This document shows, piece after piece, positions 32,771 through 41,760 of a stretch of 56,416 nucleotides of DNA (position 1 is the first letter of the stretch; every line of letters starts with the position of its first letter). This DNA comes from Micromonospora andamanensis (lineage in GTDB: Bacteria > Actinomycetota > Actinomycetes > Mycobacteriales > Micromonosporaceae): positions 1 through 56,416 of the forward strand of contig NZ_BOOZ01000048.1 in assembly GCF_016863495.1 (NCBI RefSeq), written 5' to 3'. Under the pieces are notes generated by a model. It made no database searches. It was not told where the DNA came from and worked only from the letters and a program-made list of their open reading frames with translations. The position numbers were made by a program, and so were the translations under genes.

Positions 32771-33634
32771 TCAACTCGCGGTGGACGCGCTCGCATCATA
32801 GAGTGCGAGGTAGCGGCGGTGCAGTTCGTCGGCGTGGGTGCCGATGGCCGAGGGCGAGACGATGTCGTGGCCCAGCCCCGCCGTGGCGGGGATGAGGTGG
32901 TGGCCGAACGACGCGCCGGCGGCCCCGGCGATCGCGGCCGGCAACGAGATCGCGGTGTCGCGGTCGACGACCTCGTCGGCCGCCGAGATGGCCACGGCCA
33001 CCCGGGCAAGCACGCCGCCGCCGGAGGCGAGCCGGATGCTCGAGCTGATCCGCAAATACTGCGCCAGTGCGGTGTACGAATAGCCGCGGTCGTTGATGCG
33101 GTCGGGCACCAGCCTCGAACCGTAGAGCATCCGCAGCGCGACCGCGGCGACCGGCGAGGCCATCCGCCGGTGTGGCCGGAAGAACGGAGCGAGGGCCAGC
33201 AGCCGCCGCACCGGCGCTGTGCGCTGGGTCGTCAGCCAGGTGCCCAGGGCCGCGCCGGCCGAGATCCCCACGACGCCGGCCTCGGCTCCCAGACCCGCGG
33301 CGACGGCCCACGCGTCGGTGGCGTACGCGCGGAGGCCGACCCCGGCGATGCCAGAGTGGGCGGCCGGTGTCGTGAGACCGTGCAGCGGCGCGCGTGGCAC
33401 GAAGACGTTGTAGCCGTGGTCGAAGAAGTGCTGGGCCAGACCGGACAGCTGGGCCGGGCTATGGGTGTAGCCGTGCAGCATGAGGACGGCTCGGGGCCGG
33501 CTCTCGCGGTGCGACCACAGCCGGGTGCCCGCCCTGGGGCGCACCGAAGGATCGCGGGCGTCGGCCTCGACCGCTTGCCGCGCACGGGCTTCGGCGGTGG
33601 CGAAGGCGGGCGGCACCCCTCGGTCAACGGTCAC
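32771..33634 (-). CDS. Alpha/beta-fold hydrolase
   Basis: 287 residues from the GTG at 33634, which overlaps the ligase stop by 11 bases. Oxyanion motif MLHGYTHSP, nucleophile elbow VVGISAGAA (Ser in GISAG), catalytic Asp in ISAADEVVD and His in GLGHDIV. The order and spacing are those of a serine hydrolase or thioesterase. It is the last gene of the P450-ligase-hydrolase operon and may release, hydrolyse or transfer an acyl product made by the ligase. Confidence 0.9.
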   Translation of the reverse strand: MTVDRGVPPAFATAEARARQAVEADARDPSVRPRAGTRLWSHRESRPRAVLMLHGYTHSPAQLSGLAQHFFDHGYNVFVPRAPLHGLTTPAAHSGIAGVGLRAYATDAWAVAAGLGAEAGVVGISAGAALGTWLTTQRTAPVRRLLALAPFFRPHRRMASPVAAVALRMLYGSRLVPDRINDRGYSYTALAQYLRISSSIRLASGGGVLARVAVAISAADEVVDRDTAISLPAAIAGAAGASFGHHLIPATAGLGHDIVSPSAIGTHADELHRRYLALYDASASTAS

Positions 33635-35012
33635 CGCGTAGACCCTCCATGGTGTAGCGGTGCTTGACGCCGACCGGGAAGTACTCGGGATCGCCGGCCG
33701 GGCGCAGCTGGACCCGGGGTGTGCGGCTGTGCTCCGGCACGTAGTGCGCGAACTCGCTGTTGAGCCGAAGCAGTTCGGCGCGGATCGATTCGGCGGCCAG
33801 CCGTTCGCGGGCGGGCGTGGCCTGCGCCCCGGCGGCCAGTTCGACCACGACCAGCAGGTGCCGGTCCCGGTCGGCGTCCTCGACGGTACGCAGCACGAAC
33901 CGCCCGGTCGTCCAGTCGCTGACCTCCGGCCGTTCCAGCCCGACCGCGACGTTCTCGGGATAGACGTTGGCACCGAAGAACGAGACCGTGAACAGGGACC
34001 GCCCGAAGACGTAGATGAAGGGCAGCCGCGGCCCGTCGCCCGGTTCGAAGCCGTGGTCGCGGCACCACGTGACGAGCTCGTCGTACGGCAGCACGCCACC
34101 CTCGTCGGCGATGTGATAGCGGATCAGCGGCGCGAGGCCGTCGGCGCTGAAGGTCAGCGTGCCGTCCGGCCCGGCCTCGAAGGGGCGGTCCGCCGGGTCG
34201 TACTGCACCAGAGTCGGCAGCCGGGAGTCGCCCAGCAGCGACGACGCCAGATCCGGGTGCTGCGCCAGGAAACGCCGGATCCGTACGCTCAGCGGCGTCT
34301 CGTTGCCGAGCACCCCGGCATCGGCCGTGCCGTAGAGCGACGCGACGCCGGTGACCGGATCGGCGGTGCCGGCCCGAGCCGCCACCAGGTCGCGCCACTG
34401 CTCGCTGAACACCTCGCCCGCCAGCACCAGCTTGATGTCGTAGGTGGGCCAGTCGAACCCGTGGGCCCGGCCCGCGTCGATGACGTTCTTGACGAACGGG
34501 GGATAGCCCAGCAGCACCGTCTGGTCGAACCAGGCGCCGAGTTCGCCGACGACCCGCAGGATCTCGTCGACGTTGTTGCCGGGTGCGGCCAAGGTCATCG
34601 GGAAGCCGTCGGCCGCGAGCCGGCGGCAGGCGGCGACGGTGTACAGGCCGCCGACCCAATTGCCGAGCGGGAAGCAGACCACTGCCAACGTACTGCGTTC
34701 CGCGGCCCGGAACGAGTCCCGGAAGACCTGTTCGAAGCGCGCGGTGACGATCTGCTCGTCCCCGGCCGACCGCGGCCAGACCGTCGGCGTGCCGGTCGAC
34801 CCCGAGGAGAGCGCGACGGTGACCGCATCGGACAGCCGTCCGTGGTGGCACCGGTCGGGCAGCGGGTAGCGCTGGTGATAGTTCACCTTGGTCATGAGCG
34901 GGATCGCTGACGACTCGGTCACCGTGGCCGGGTCCACCCCCTGCGCCCGCAGGAAGTCCGCGTAGGCCGGGACGGACCGGGCCGCCCGGTGGAACAGCTC
35001 GAGGATCGTCAT
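33624..35012 (-). CDS. Phenylacetate-CoA-ligase-like (PaaK-type) AMP-forming enzyme
   Basis: 462 residues. The adenylation P-loop-like motif is VALSSGSTGTPTVWPRS near residue 70. IKLVLAGEVFSEQWRDL, SLYGTADAGVLGNETP and APLIRYHIADEGGVLPYDEL match the PaaK/CoF-synthetase family, as does FFGANVYPENVAVGLERPEV in the C-terminal domain. It should activate a carboxylic acid as acyl-AMP and pass it to CoA or an amine. The ATG overlaps the P450 stop (ATGA). Confidence 0.87.
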   Translation of the reverse strand: MTILELFHRAARSVPAYADFLRAQGVDPATVTESSAIPLMTKVNYHQRYPLPDRCHHGRLSDAVTVALSSGSTGTPTVWPRSAGDEQIVTARFEQVFRDSFRAAERSTLAVVCFPLGNWVGGLYTVAACRRLAADGFPMTLAAPGNNVDEILRVVGELGAWFDQTVLLGYPPFVKNVIDAGRAHGFDWPTYDIKLVLAGEVFSEQWRDLVAARAGTADPVTGVASLYGTADAGVLGNETPLSVRIRRFLAQHPDLASSLLGDSRLPTLVQYDPADRPFEAGPDGTLTFSADGLAPLIRYHIADEGGVLPYDELVTWCRDHGFEPGDGPRLPFIYVFGRSLFTVSFFGANVYPENVAVGLERPEVSDWTTGRFVLRTVEDADRDRHLLVVVELAAGAQATPARERLAAESIRAELLRLNSEFAHYVPEHSRTPRVQLRPAGDPEYFPVGVKHRYTMEGLRGDR

Positions 35013-36463
35013 CGGGCCGGGCTCCCCTCCGGGTGTTCGGCCGCGGCTGCCGGCCGCGGCTGCTGGGCGCGCAGGTAGAGACCGGTCGGGAACACGCTAA
35101 ACGCGCTGCGTTCCCCGACCGGTCCGTCCCACGTGTCGGGCTGAAGGTCGAACGCTCGGCACAGCATCGAGGTGACCAGGGTCGCCTCGACCAGCGCGAG
35201 GTTGCGGCCGGGACAGAACCTCGGCCCGCCGCCGAACGGCAGGAAGGGCGCCGTCGGGTTGTCGGCCGGCGGGCCGCCGTCCAGCCACCGATCCGGCCGG
35301 AACTCGTCGGAATCCGGGAAGCGGGCGGTGTCGTGCCGCGCGCCCCGGGTGAGCAGCACGAAGACGATCGTCCCGGCGTCGAGTCCCAGCGCCGCGGCCT
35401 GGCCCGGCAGGACCACGTCGTGGCAGGCCTGCATCGCGAGGTAGGGAGCGACCGGCCGCAGCCGCACGGCCTCCTTGACCGCGGCGTCGGCGTAGACCAG
35501 CTTCCGGAGGGTGGCCGGGTCATCGGCCACCGGACGGTCGCCCAGCACGGCCTGGGCCTCGTGCCGGACCCGCCGGAGCCGGGCCGGGTCGTGGGCCAGG
35601 TAGTGCAGGGTCCAGGCGATCGTGGCCGAGGTGGTGTCCTCGCCGGCCAGCAGCATGGTCAGGACGTTACCGGTCAGCTCGCCCGTGGTCAGCTCGGGCT
35701 CGCCCTCGCCCGGGACGAACAGCGCCTCGAGGAAGTTTGCCGGTGGCGCGCCCTCGGCGAACCGCTGCCGGGCTGCCGCGAACTGCGCGTCGACGAGCGT
35801 GCCGAGCTCGCGCAGCGTCGCCTCAAGCCGGCGCCGGCGTGCGCTGGGCAGTAGGCGCCAGTAGGGGACCGGCGCGTACAGGCGCCGGCCGATCTCCGGG
35901 AAGAGCTCGGGGAGCCGGGCCGCCAGACCGTCCTCGCCCCGGTTCTCGACCGCGTTGAGGTCGTGGCCGGCCGCCAGCCCGACGGTGACGTCCAGGGTGT
36001 AGCGCATCATCTCGTCGAGCACGTCGATGCGCTCGTTCGTGGCCGCGGCCGCGGTCCAGCGCCGGTGGAGCCGGTCGGCGGTCCGGGTCAGGGTGGCGAA
36101 ATAGGCCTTGAGGTGGGCGGCGTCGAGGCTGCGGGCGGCGATCCGCCGGAGCCGGTGCCATTCGGCCCCCTCGGCGGTGAATACGCCGTGGATGCCCATC
36201 TCCCGCAGCACCCCGGAGACGCGGGGGCTGCGCCGGAAGGCGCCCGGGCGCTGCCGCAGGATCGCGTCCACTAGCAGCGGGTCCGCGGTCACGACGGCCG
36301 GCGCCGGCAACCGCAGGCGGTAGGTCGGGCCGTATCGGTCCGACCAGCACGTCAGGACTTTCCCCGGTCCTCCGCCCAGGGCCAGATCGAGGCGGTTGCC
36401 CAGCAGCGGTAGTCCGCGCGGGCCGGGCAGATCACGGTAGGTCAAGGTGTCCGACGTCAGCAC
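35009..36463 (-). CDS. Cytochrome P450
   Basis: 484 residues, soluble. The I-helix oxygen-binding motif is MLLAGEDTTSATIAW. The K-helix ExxR is KEAVRLRP. The FRPDRWLDG and heme loop PFGGGPRFCPGRNLA give the axial cysteine at about residue 417. No membrane anchor is seen. It is the first gene of a three-gene operon with an AMP-forming ligase and a hydrolase, so it probably oxidises the same acyl intermediate. Its promoter contains the 21-bp element shared with the MMPL gene. Confidence 0.95.
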   Translation of the reverse strand: MLTSDTLTYRDLPGPRGLPLLGNRLDLALGGGPGKVLTCWSDRYGPTYRLRLPAPAVVTADPLLVDAILRQRPGAFRRSPRVSGVLREMGIHGVFTAEGAEWHRLRRIAARSLDAAHLKAYFATLTRTADRLHRRWTAAAATNERIDVLDEMMRYTLDVTVGLAAGHDLNAVENRGEDGLAARLPELFPEIGRRLYAPVPYWRLLPSARRRRLEATLRELGTLVDAQFAAARQRFAEGAPPANFLEALFVPGEGEPELTTGELTGNVLTMLLAGEDTTSATIAWTLHYLAHDPARLRRVRHEAQAVLGDRPVADDPATLRKLVYADAAVKEAVRLRPVAPYLAMQACHDVVLPGQAAALGLDAGTIVFVLLTRGARHDTARFPDSDEFRPDRWLDGGPPADNPTAPFLPFGGGPRFCPGRNLALVEATLVTSMLCRAFDLQPDTWDGPVGERSAFSVFPTGLYLRAQQPRPAAAAEHPEGSPAR

Positions 36464-36485
36464 GGCTCCAGCTCATCGGGCACCT

Positions 36486-36506
36486 GTCGACAGGTGATCA
36501 ACGGCG
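36486..36506. promoter_or_regulatory. 21-bp element shared with the MMPL promoter (copy 1)
   Basis: GTCGACAGGTGATCAACGGCG lies 23 bases upstream of the P450 start and matches 48961-48981 in 19 of 21 positions. The left part is within the perfect 14-bp palindrome ACCTGTCGACAGGT. It is a candidate pathway-regulator site (SARP or LysR). Confidence 0.5.
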
Positions 36507-36522
36507 GGTGAACGCCGCGCGG

Positions 36523-36895
36523 TCAGTCCCGCGCCGGTTCCACGCCGGCGTACGAGCGCAACCGCCCGAATGTGTGCTGGGCGATCGCCGACCGCCAGCC
36601 CGGTGACCACCTCGGGCCGGCCGCTGTCCGAGACGACGGTCGGGAGAACTGTTCGCTGATCAACACGTCCGGCCCCGCAGGTTCAGGCGGAGGATGCCGG
36701 CCCGCGGTGTACGGCGGGTAGAGCCCGGCGCTCTGCCAGAGGACATTGCCCATGCCGTACGCGGCGTAGGCGTTCCCCGCTCGTCGGGCGCCCCGCAGGA
36801 CGTGGGCGTGCGCGCCCACGATCCCGTCCGCTGCGGCCGGGCGAGCTCCTGGACGAAGTCGACCTGACGCCGGGCGTCGCCGGCTCGGGCATCAT
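36523..36895 (-). pseudogene. C-terminal fragment of a CapA-like (PGA synthesis) protein
   Basis: RRQVDFVQELARP is followed, after a frameshift near 36843, by ADGIVGAHAHVLRGARRAG and AYAAYGMGNVLW, the characteristic ending of CapA metallophosphatase-like proteins (GxHaHV ... YGLGNF.W). The N-terminal two thirds are missing, and the front is joined directly to a D-Ala-D-Ala-ligase-like start. It is inactive. Confidence 0.65.
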
Positions 36896-37081
36896 GAGCG
36901 GCAGCGGGCCGGCGCCGGTGTCACGCCCGACGACCCACCGGCCGTCGACCGTGATGCGGATCGGCGTCAGCTCGTACCGCTCACGCTCGAGGTGGCGTAC
37001 CACCCCGGCGGCCGAGTTGAGAAAGCTCATGTGCTCGGTGTTCTGCCCGCCGCGAAGGACCACGACCCCTGTCCGGCTCAC
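36896..37081 (-). pseudogene. ddl: N-terminal fragment of a D-Ala-D-Ala-ligase-like ATP-grasp gene
   Basis: From a GTG at 37081 with GGAGTGG upstream, the frame reads VSRTGVVVLRGGQNTEHMSF, then ERYELTPIRITVDGRWVVG, the hallmark start of Ddl enzymes (VavlfGG.S.EHe.S...a...l...ryev.pi.i..dG.W). It breaks after about 60 residues and continues as the CapA remnant. A second broken ddl-like gene lies at 50983. Confidence 0.7.
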
Positions 37082-37265
37082 CTCGTACCCACTCCATTCT
37101 CCGATCGTCGTTGTGCGCGCCGCGGCGAGTGATGCGGAGCCCCGGTGCCGCCCGGAATGCCATTTCCTGGTCACTTCCGGGCCACGGTGGCCTGTTGACG
37201 GCCCGGCGACGTGTTGTCGATGCCGGCCCGGTTCGATTGGCCCACAACCGATGGAACGGAGCACC

Positions 37266-38765
37266 ATGACCGAGCAGACTTCGGATGGCGTCGACCGGCG
37301 CCGCGTTCTCGGCCTTGGCGCCGCGGTAGGGGCGACGACCGCGCTGGGTGGCCTGGCGACAGCGAGCCCGGCCTCGGCCCGGGGCGCCGGCCGGCCGAGT
37401 GGTTTCGCCAGGCCGAAGGGTCTGGACGGCCGCGCGTTACTGCCCGGGGAGCCGGGGTACGCCGATGAGATCGCCCCCTTCAACCTCGCCCAGGTCCCGA
37501 GTCCCGGCCTGGTCATCGCAGCCGCCAGCGCCCACGACGTCCGGATCGCGGTGAACCTCGCCGCGCGGCGCCGCGCGCCGATCGCCGTGCTCGCCACGGG
37601 TCACCAGCACTCGGTGCCGATCGGCCGGGACGCCGTCGTGGTCACCACCCGAGCGCTTCGCGGTGTCACGGTCGACCCCCGGCGGCGGGTGGCCCGCGCC
37701 CAGGCCGGCGCCCTGTCCGGGGACGTGCTCGACGCGACCCTGCCGCTGGGTCTCACCCCGGTGAACGGCTCGACGCCGATCGTCGGCATCGTCGGATACA
37801 CGCTGGGCGGCGGGCTCAGTCCGACCCTGGGCCGTCGGTACGGCTACGCCGCCGACCACGTCCGCAGCTTCGACCTGGTCACGGCGGATGGACGGCTGCG
37901 CCGAGTCACGCCGCACAGCGATCCCGAGCTGTTCTTCGGCGTACGCGGCGGCAAGAGCAACTTCGGGCTGGTCACCGCGATCGAGTTCGACCTCTTCCCG
38001 GCCCCGGACTTCTACGGCGGGTCGATCATCTTCGACGGCCAGGACGCGGCCCGCCTCCTGCACGCCTACCGGCGCTGGGTGTGCACAGTGCCGGACGCGA
38101 TGTCGTCGTCCGTGGCGCTGATGCGGCTGCCCGACGCCGAAGCGGTGCCGCCACCGGTGCGCGGCAAAGCCGTCGCCAGTCTGCGGATCTGCTGGACCGG
38201 GCGGCCGGACACGGGTGCGGCGCTGGTCCGGCCGCTGCGCGCGGTGGCGACCCCGCTGCTCGACGCAGTGGCCCAGCAGCCGTACGCGGCCTTCCCCGCC
38301 ATCCACAACGACCCGGTCGACCCCACGCCGGCCTACGAGCGCACCGGGCTGCTGCGGGACCTGCCGGGCGAGGCGGTCGACGCGCTGATCGCTGTGGCCG
38401 GGCCGGAGGCGCCGAACCCGGTCACACTGGTGGAGCTCCGTCACCTCGGCGGCGCGCTCTCCCGGGCACCGCGGCAGCCCAGCGCCGTGGCCCACCGCGA
38501 TGCCGCCTTCACGCTCTTCACCGCCGGGATCGCGGCGCCTCAGGACGCGGCCGCGGTGCGCCGGGCCCAGGCCGGGATCATCCGCCGGATGTCGCCGTGG
38601 AGCACCGGCGGCATGTACCTCAACTTCATGAGCGCCGACGACTCCTCGACCAGGAACGTGGCCGACGCCTACCCAGAGCACGTCTACCGGCGGCTGCGCC
38701 GGCTCAAGCGCCGGGTCGACCCGCAGAACCTGTTCCGCCTGAACCACAACATCCCGCCGGTGTGA
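37266..38765 (+). CDS. FAD-binding oxidoreductase, BBE family, with Tat signal
   Basis: 499 residues; GGAG is upstream of the ATG at 37266. The N-terminus has a twin-arginine signal (DRRRVLGLGAAVGAT, ending near ASA), so the enzyme is exported folded. The PCMH FAD domain shows VLATGHQHSVPIG (histidine for FAD attachment) and IVGYTLGGGLSPTLGRRYGY. The position of the second covalent cysteine in berberine-bridge enzymes is occupied by a non-cysteine residue (STPIVG). The BBE C-terminal motif is DPQNLFRLNHNIPP. It probably oxidises a cluster product outside the cytoplasm. Confidence 0.92.
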   Translation: MTEQTSDGVDRRRVLGLGAAVGATTALGGLATASPASARGAGRPSGFARPKGLDGRALLPGEPGYADEIAPFNLAQVPSPGLVIAAASAHDVRIAVNLAARRRAPIAVLATGHQHSVPIGRDAVVVTTRALRGVTVDPRRRVARAQAGALSGDVLDATLPLGLTPVNGSTPIVGIVGYTLGGGLSPTLGRRYGYAADHVRSFDLVTADGRLRRVTPHSDPELFFGVRGGKSNFGLVTAIEFDLFPAPDFYGGSIIFDGQDAARLLHAYRRWVCTVPDAMSSSVALMRLPDAEAVPPPVRGKAVASLRICWTGRPDTGAALVRPLRAVATPLLDAVAQQPYAAFPAIHNDPVDPTPAYERTGLLRDLPGEAVDALIAVAGPEAPNPVTLVELRHLGGALSRAPRQPSAVAHRDAAFTLFTAGIAAPQDAAAVRRAQAGIIRRMSPWSTGGMYLNFMSADDSSTRNVADAYPEHVYRRLRRLKRRVDPQNLFRLNHNIPPV

Positions 38766-38772
38766 GACGCCA

Positions 38773-38805
38773 CCCGGTCCGGTTTACCCCAGGGGCCGGA
38801 CCGGG
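38773..38805. terminator. Hairpin terminator after the Tat flavoenzyme gene
   Basis: Perfect 10-bp arms CCCGGTCCGG (38773-38782) and CCGGACCGGG (38796-38805), starting 8 bases after the stop of the flavoenzyme gene and overlapping the end of the convergent SARP gene. Confidence 0.7.
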
Positions 38806-41612
38806 CCTCCGGCCGGCACGTCCAGCGCCTCCAGCCGGGCCCGCATCTCATCGGCGCGGTTGTGGAAGCTGCCCTCGAAGTAAGGCTGTGCGCGGGCCTT
38901 GGTCGCGGCCACTGCCTCGGCGTCACCGAGCCGGGCGTGACATTCGGCGATGTTGACGAGACATTCCAGAACACTCCACGACCTGCTGCCGTGCATCTTG
39001 AGGGTTTCCTCGTACTTGCGCACGGCGGCGGCGTCGTCACCGGCCCGACGGTGGAAACGCGCGACGGCCCACGCCGGCGAGTGCTCCCGCCCGCTGCCAG
39101 ACTCGAGGTGCGCCTGGGCCCCTTTGTTCAGCTCAGCGATGGCGGCCTGCACGTCACCCGTCCGTTGCAGGACGCTGAACGCCGAGGCCTGGTAGGTGTC
39201 ACCGATCAACTGCCGGGCTTCCTTCCGGGCGTCCTCGGACTGCGTCGCCGTGGTGCCGGCGATGATGTCCTCGCACAGCGCCCGGGCCTCCCCGGCCCAG
39301 GCGGCCGCCCGCTCGATCGCCGCGTCGGACGGCCAGTCCGGTAGTTCGAGCAGAGTCACGGTCATCGCGTTCAGCCCGTAGACGACTCGGAGGGGATTGT
39401 TCGTCCGGCGGCCGATCGCCGCCGACTGCTCGAAGTGGTGGAGAGCGCGATCCTGGTCGTTGAAGTGGAAATAGATCTTGCCCAGGGTGTTGTGGAGGTA
39501 GCCGCACCACCAGAGCGCATCGCAGCGCTCAGCGGAGGCCAACGCGCGCGGCGCGATCTTGAGGATGTAGTCGTGCCACCAGATCTGTTCGAAAACGAAG
39601 GCGTTGATGCTCCAGGAGAGCATCCACAGTTTCTCGTCGAGCCCGGCCCGTTCGGCGGCGTCGAAGACCGGCAGCAGATTGGCGTGCTCGTCGCCGAACC
39701 AGTTCAGCGCCTCGTCCGCGTCGTGCGGAGACCACGGGATGACGCCCGGAGCCGGCGGTCCGGGATCGCGTCGCAGCCGCACCGGGTCGACCAGACCGGC
39801 CCCGGCGACCAACGTGTGCAGAAAGTGGTCGACCACCCGGCGCACAGTCTCGTCGCGCTCGGCGCTGTCGCTGAGCTCGGCGGCATAGGCCCGCACGAGG
39901 TCGTGCAGGGCGTACCGGCCCGGCTTGACCTCGGTCAGCAACTGGGCGTCAACCAGCTCGGTGAGCAGGGTCAGCGTCCGCGTCCGGTCGTGGCCGGCGA
40001 TACCGGCGGCCGTCGTGGCCGACATGTCGGGGCCGGGATGCACGCCGAGCCGCCGGAACAGCTCGGCCGCCTGCGGGCCGAGCCGTTGATACGACCAGGA
40101 GAAGACGGTCCGCACGTCCCGCCCGGGCATGATCCCGGCGAACGCGTCCAGCCCGTCGCGCCGGCGCAGTTCGGCCGCCAGCGACGCCAGCGTGAACGAG
40201 GGAATCCGCTGGGCCCACGCGGCGCAGATCGACATCGCCAGCGGCAGCCGGCCGCACAGCGCGATCACCTCAGCCGCGGCCCCGGGTTCGGCGTCGACCC
40301 GGTGGCCGAGTCGGGAGCGCAGGAACCGGAACGCGTCGGTCTCGCTGAACACGCTCAGGCCCATCGACCGGGCCCCTTCGACCGTCAGGGCGCCCAGGAA
40401 GCTGCGGCTGGTCACCACGACGGTGCAGCCGGGGCCGCCGGGCAGCAGCGGGCGTACCTGGTCGTCGTCGTGGGCGTTGTCCAGCACTATCAGCGCGCGG
40501 CGATCGGCCAGCAGACTGCGGTAGAGGGCGGCCAGCCCGTCCCGGGTCGAGGGTTGCTCGGCTCGCGGCACCCCCAGCGTCGCCAGCAGCAGGTGCAGCG
40601 CCTCAGTCGGATCCATCGGCGTGCCGTGCGGCGCGAACCCCCGCAGGTCCAGATAGAACCGGCCGTCCGGGAAGTCGCCCGCACGGTGGTGGGCCCACCG
40701 CAGCGCCAGGCTGGTCTTGCCGGCCCCTCCCATCCCGGTCACCACGACCACCGGCAGCGGCCCGGACACCAGGGCGTCGAGCCGCTCGAATTCCGCCTCG
40801 CGCCCACTGAGACCCCGCGAAACGACCGGTAACGTCGCCGGGCCGGGCAGGGGCGGCCGGACCGGTTCGGCGAGCGGCTTCCCGGCGGCGGCCAGCACGC
40901 TGCGGTGGGCCTCCTGCAGCAGCGAGCCGGGCTCGATGCCGAGTTCGCCGACCAGCTCCTGGCGTATCGCACGGAAACAGCGCAGCGCCTCGGCCCGCTG
41001 CCCCTGAACGGCCAGCACCCGGATCAGCCGGGACTGAACCCCCTCATCGAAACGATGCCACGTGGCCGCGCGCTGCAGCACGGGGGCCAGCTCCGAACTC
41101 CGTCCGGTCGACAGCGCCAGGTCGGCTGCCTCGCACAGCGCCACCGCGTGCTCGCGGCTCATCCCGACGAACAACGGGTGCTCGCGGGTGGCCGGGGCGA
41201 GGTCGGCGGCAACCGGGCCGGCCCACAGCGCGAGGGCCTCGACGAACGCGGTGACGGCGGCGCGGTCGTCGCCCCGGCCACGCTCCTCGCGGGCCCGGGC
41301 GACCAGCCCGCGCCAGGTCAGCACGTCGACCTCGGGCTCGGCCGCGGTCAGCTGGTAGCCGCCGGGCACGCGGCGGATCGCCCCGTTTCCCGACAGCACC
41401 CGGCGCAGCCGGCTCACGTACTGCTGCACGGTCGCCGCCGCCGAGGGTGGAGGCGACTGGCCCCACAGCATGTCGCACAGCATCGACGTGCTCACCGGCT
41501 CACCCGCGCACGCCGCCAGCACAGCGAAGACCGAACGCTGCTGCGGCGAGCCCAGCTTCACCTCCACACGGCCGTGACCGGCTCGTACGGGTCCCAGAAC
41601 CCGAAACCACAT
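38784..41612 (-). CDS. AfsR-type regulator: SARP, NB-ARC and TPR domains (copy A)
   Basis: 942 residues from the ATG at 41612 (MWFRVLGPVRAGHG); the longer frame upstream looks non-coding. Residues 1-90 form the OmpR-like DNA-binding domain (LGSPQQRSVFAVLAACAGEP, TVQQYVSRLRRVL). A bacterial transcriptional activation domain reaches about 240. The NB-ARC ATPase has P-loop GMGGAGKTSLAL at 293-304 and ALIVLDNAHDDDQVRPLLPG. Helical TPR-like repeats occupy the last 300 residues. It is probably a pathway activator that oligomerises with ATP. It is divergent to the amidohydrolase gene. Confidence 0.93.
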   Translation of the reverse strand: MWFRVLGPVRAGHGRVEVKLGSPQQRSVFAVLAACAGEPVSTSMLCDMLWGQSPPPSAAATVQQYVSRLRRVLSGNGAIRRVPGGYQLTAAEPEVDVLTWRGLVARAREERGRGDDRAAVTAFVEALALWAGPVAADLAPATREHPLFVGMSREHAVALCEAADLALSTGRSSELAPVLQRAATWHRFDEGVQSRLIRVLAVQGQRAEALRCFRAIRQELVGELGIEPGSLLQEAHRSVLAAAGKPLAEPVRPPLPGPATLPVVSRGLSGREAEFERLDALVSGPLPVVVVTGMGGAGKTSLALRWAHHRAGDFPDGRFYLDLRGFAPHGTPMDPTEALHLLLATLGVPRAEQPSTRDGLAALYRSLLADRRALIVLDNAHDDDQVRPLLPGGPGCTVVVTSRSFLGALTVEGARSMGLSVFSETDAFRFLRSRLGHRVDAEPGAAAEVIALCGRLPLAMSICAAWAQRIPSFTLASLAAELRRRDGLDAFAGIMPGRDVRTVFSWSYQRLGPQAAELFRRLGVHPGPDMSATTAAGIAGHDRTRTLTLLTELVDAQLLTEVKPGRYALHDLVRAYAAELSDSAERDETVRRVVDHFLHTLVAGAGLVDPVRLRRDPGPPAPGVIPWSPHDADEALNWFGDEHANLLPVFDAAERAGLDEKLWMLSWSINAFVFEQIWWHDYILKIAPRALASAERCDALWWCGYLHNTLGKIYFHFNDQDRALHHFEQSAAIGRRTNNPLRVVYGLNAMTVTLLELPDWPSDAAIERAAAWAGEARALCEDIIAGTTATQSEDARKEARQLIGDTYQASAFSVLQRTGDVQAAIAELNKGAQAHLESGSGREHSPAWAVARFHRRAGDDAAAVRKYEETLKMHGSRSWSVLECLVNIAECHARLGDAEAVAATKARAQPYFEGSFHNRADEMRARLEALDVPAGGPVRPLG

Positions 41613-41760
41613 AGAGGTTGACAGTAGGCGATCGATTCCGGGCCGGTGATCGCGAAAAGAGATGACCACGAGCGGAAACCACGCTCGGTAACGGCGGACG
41701 GAAGAGGCACGCTCGGTGTGGCGCTCGTAAGCCACCCACCGTTCGAACGAAAGGACCATC

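Noticed and set aside
33631..35523. 630-codon minus-strand frame overlapping the ligase and P450
   Set aside because: Same strand but a different frame from two well-supported coupled genes; Arg/Pro/Ala-rich without domains.
37437..38747. Long minus-strand frame opposite the Tat flavoenzyme
   Set aside because: Shadow of a complete enzyme with signal peptide and conserved tail.
39435..40832. Long plus-strand frame opposite SARP-NB-ARC copy A
   Set aside because: Low-complexity shadow; the opposite strand has P-loop and SARP motifs.
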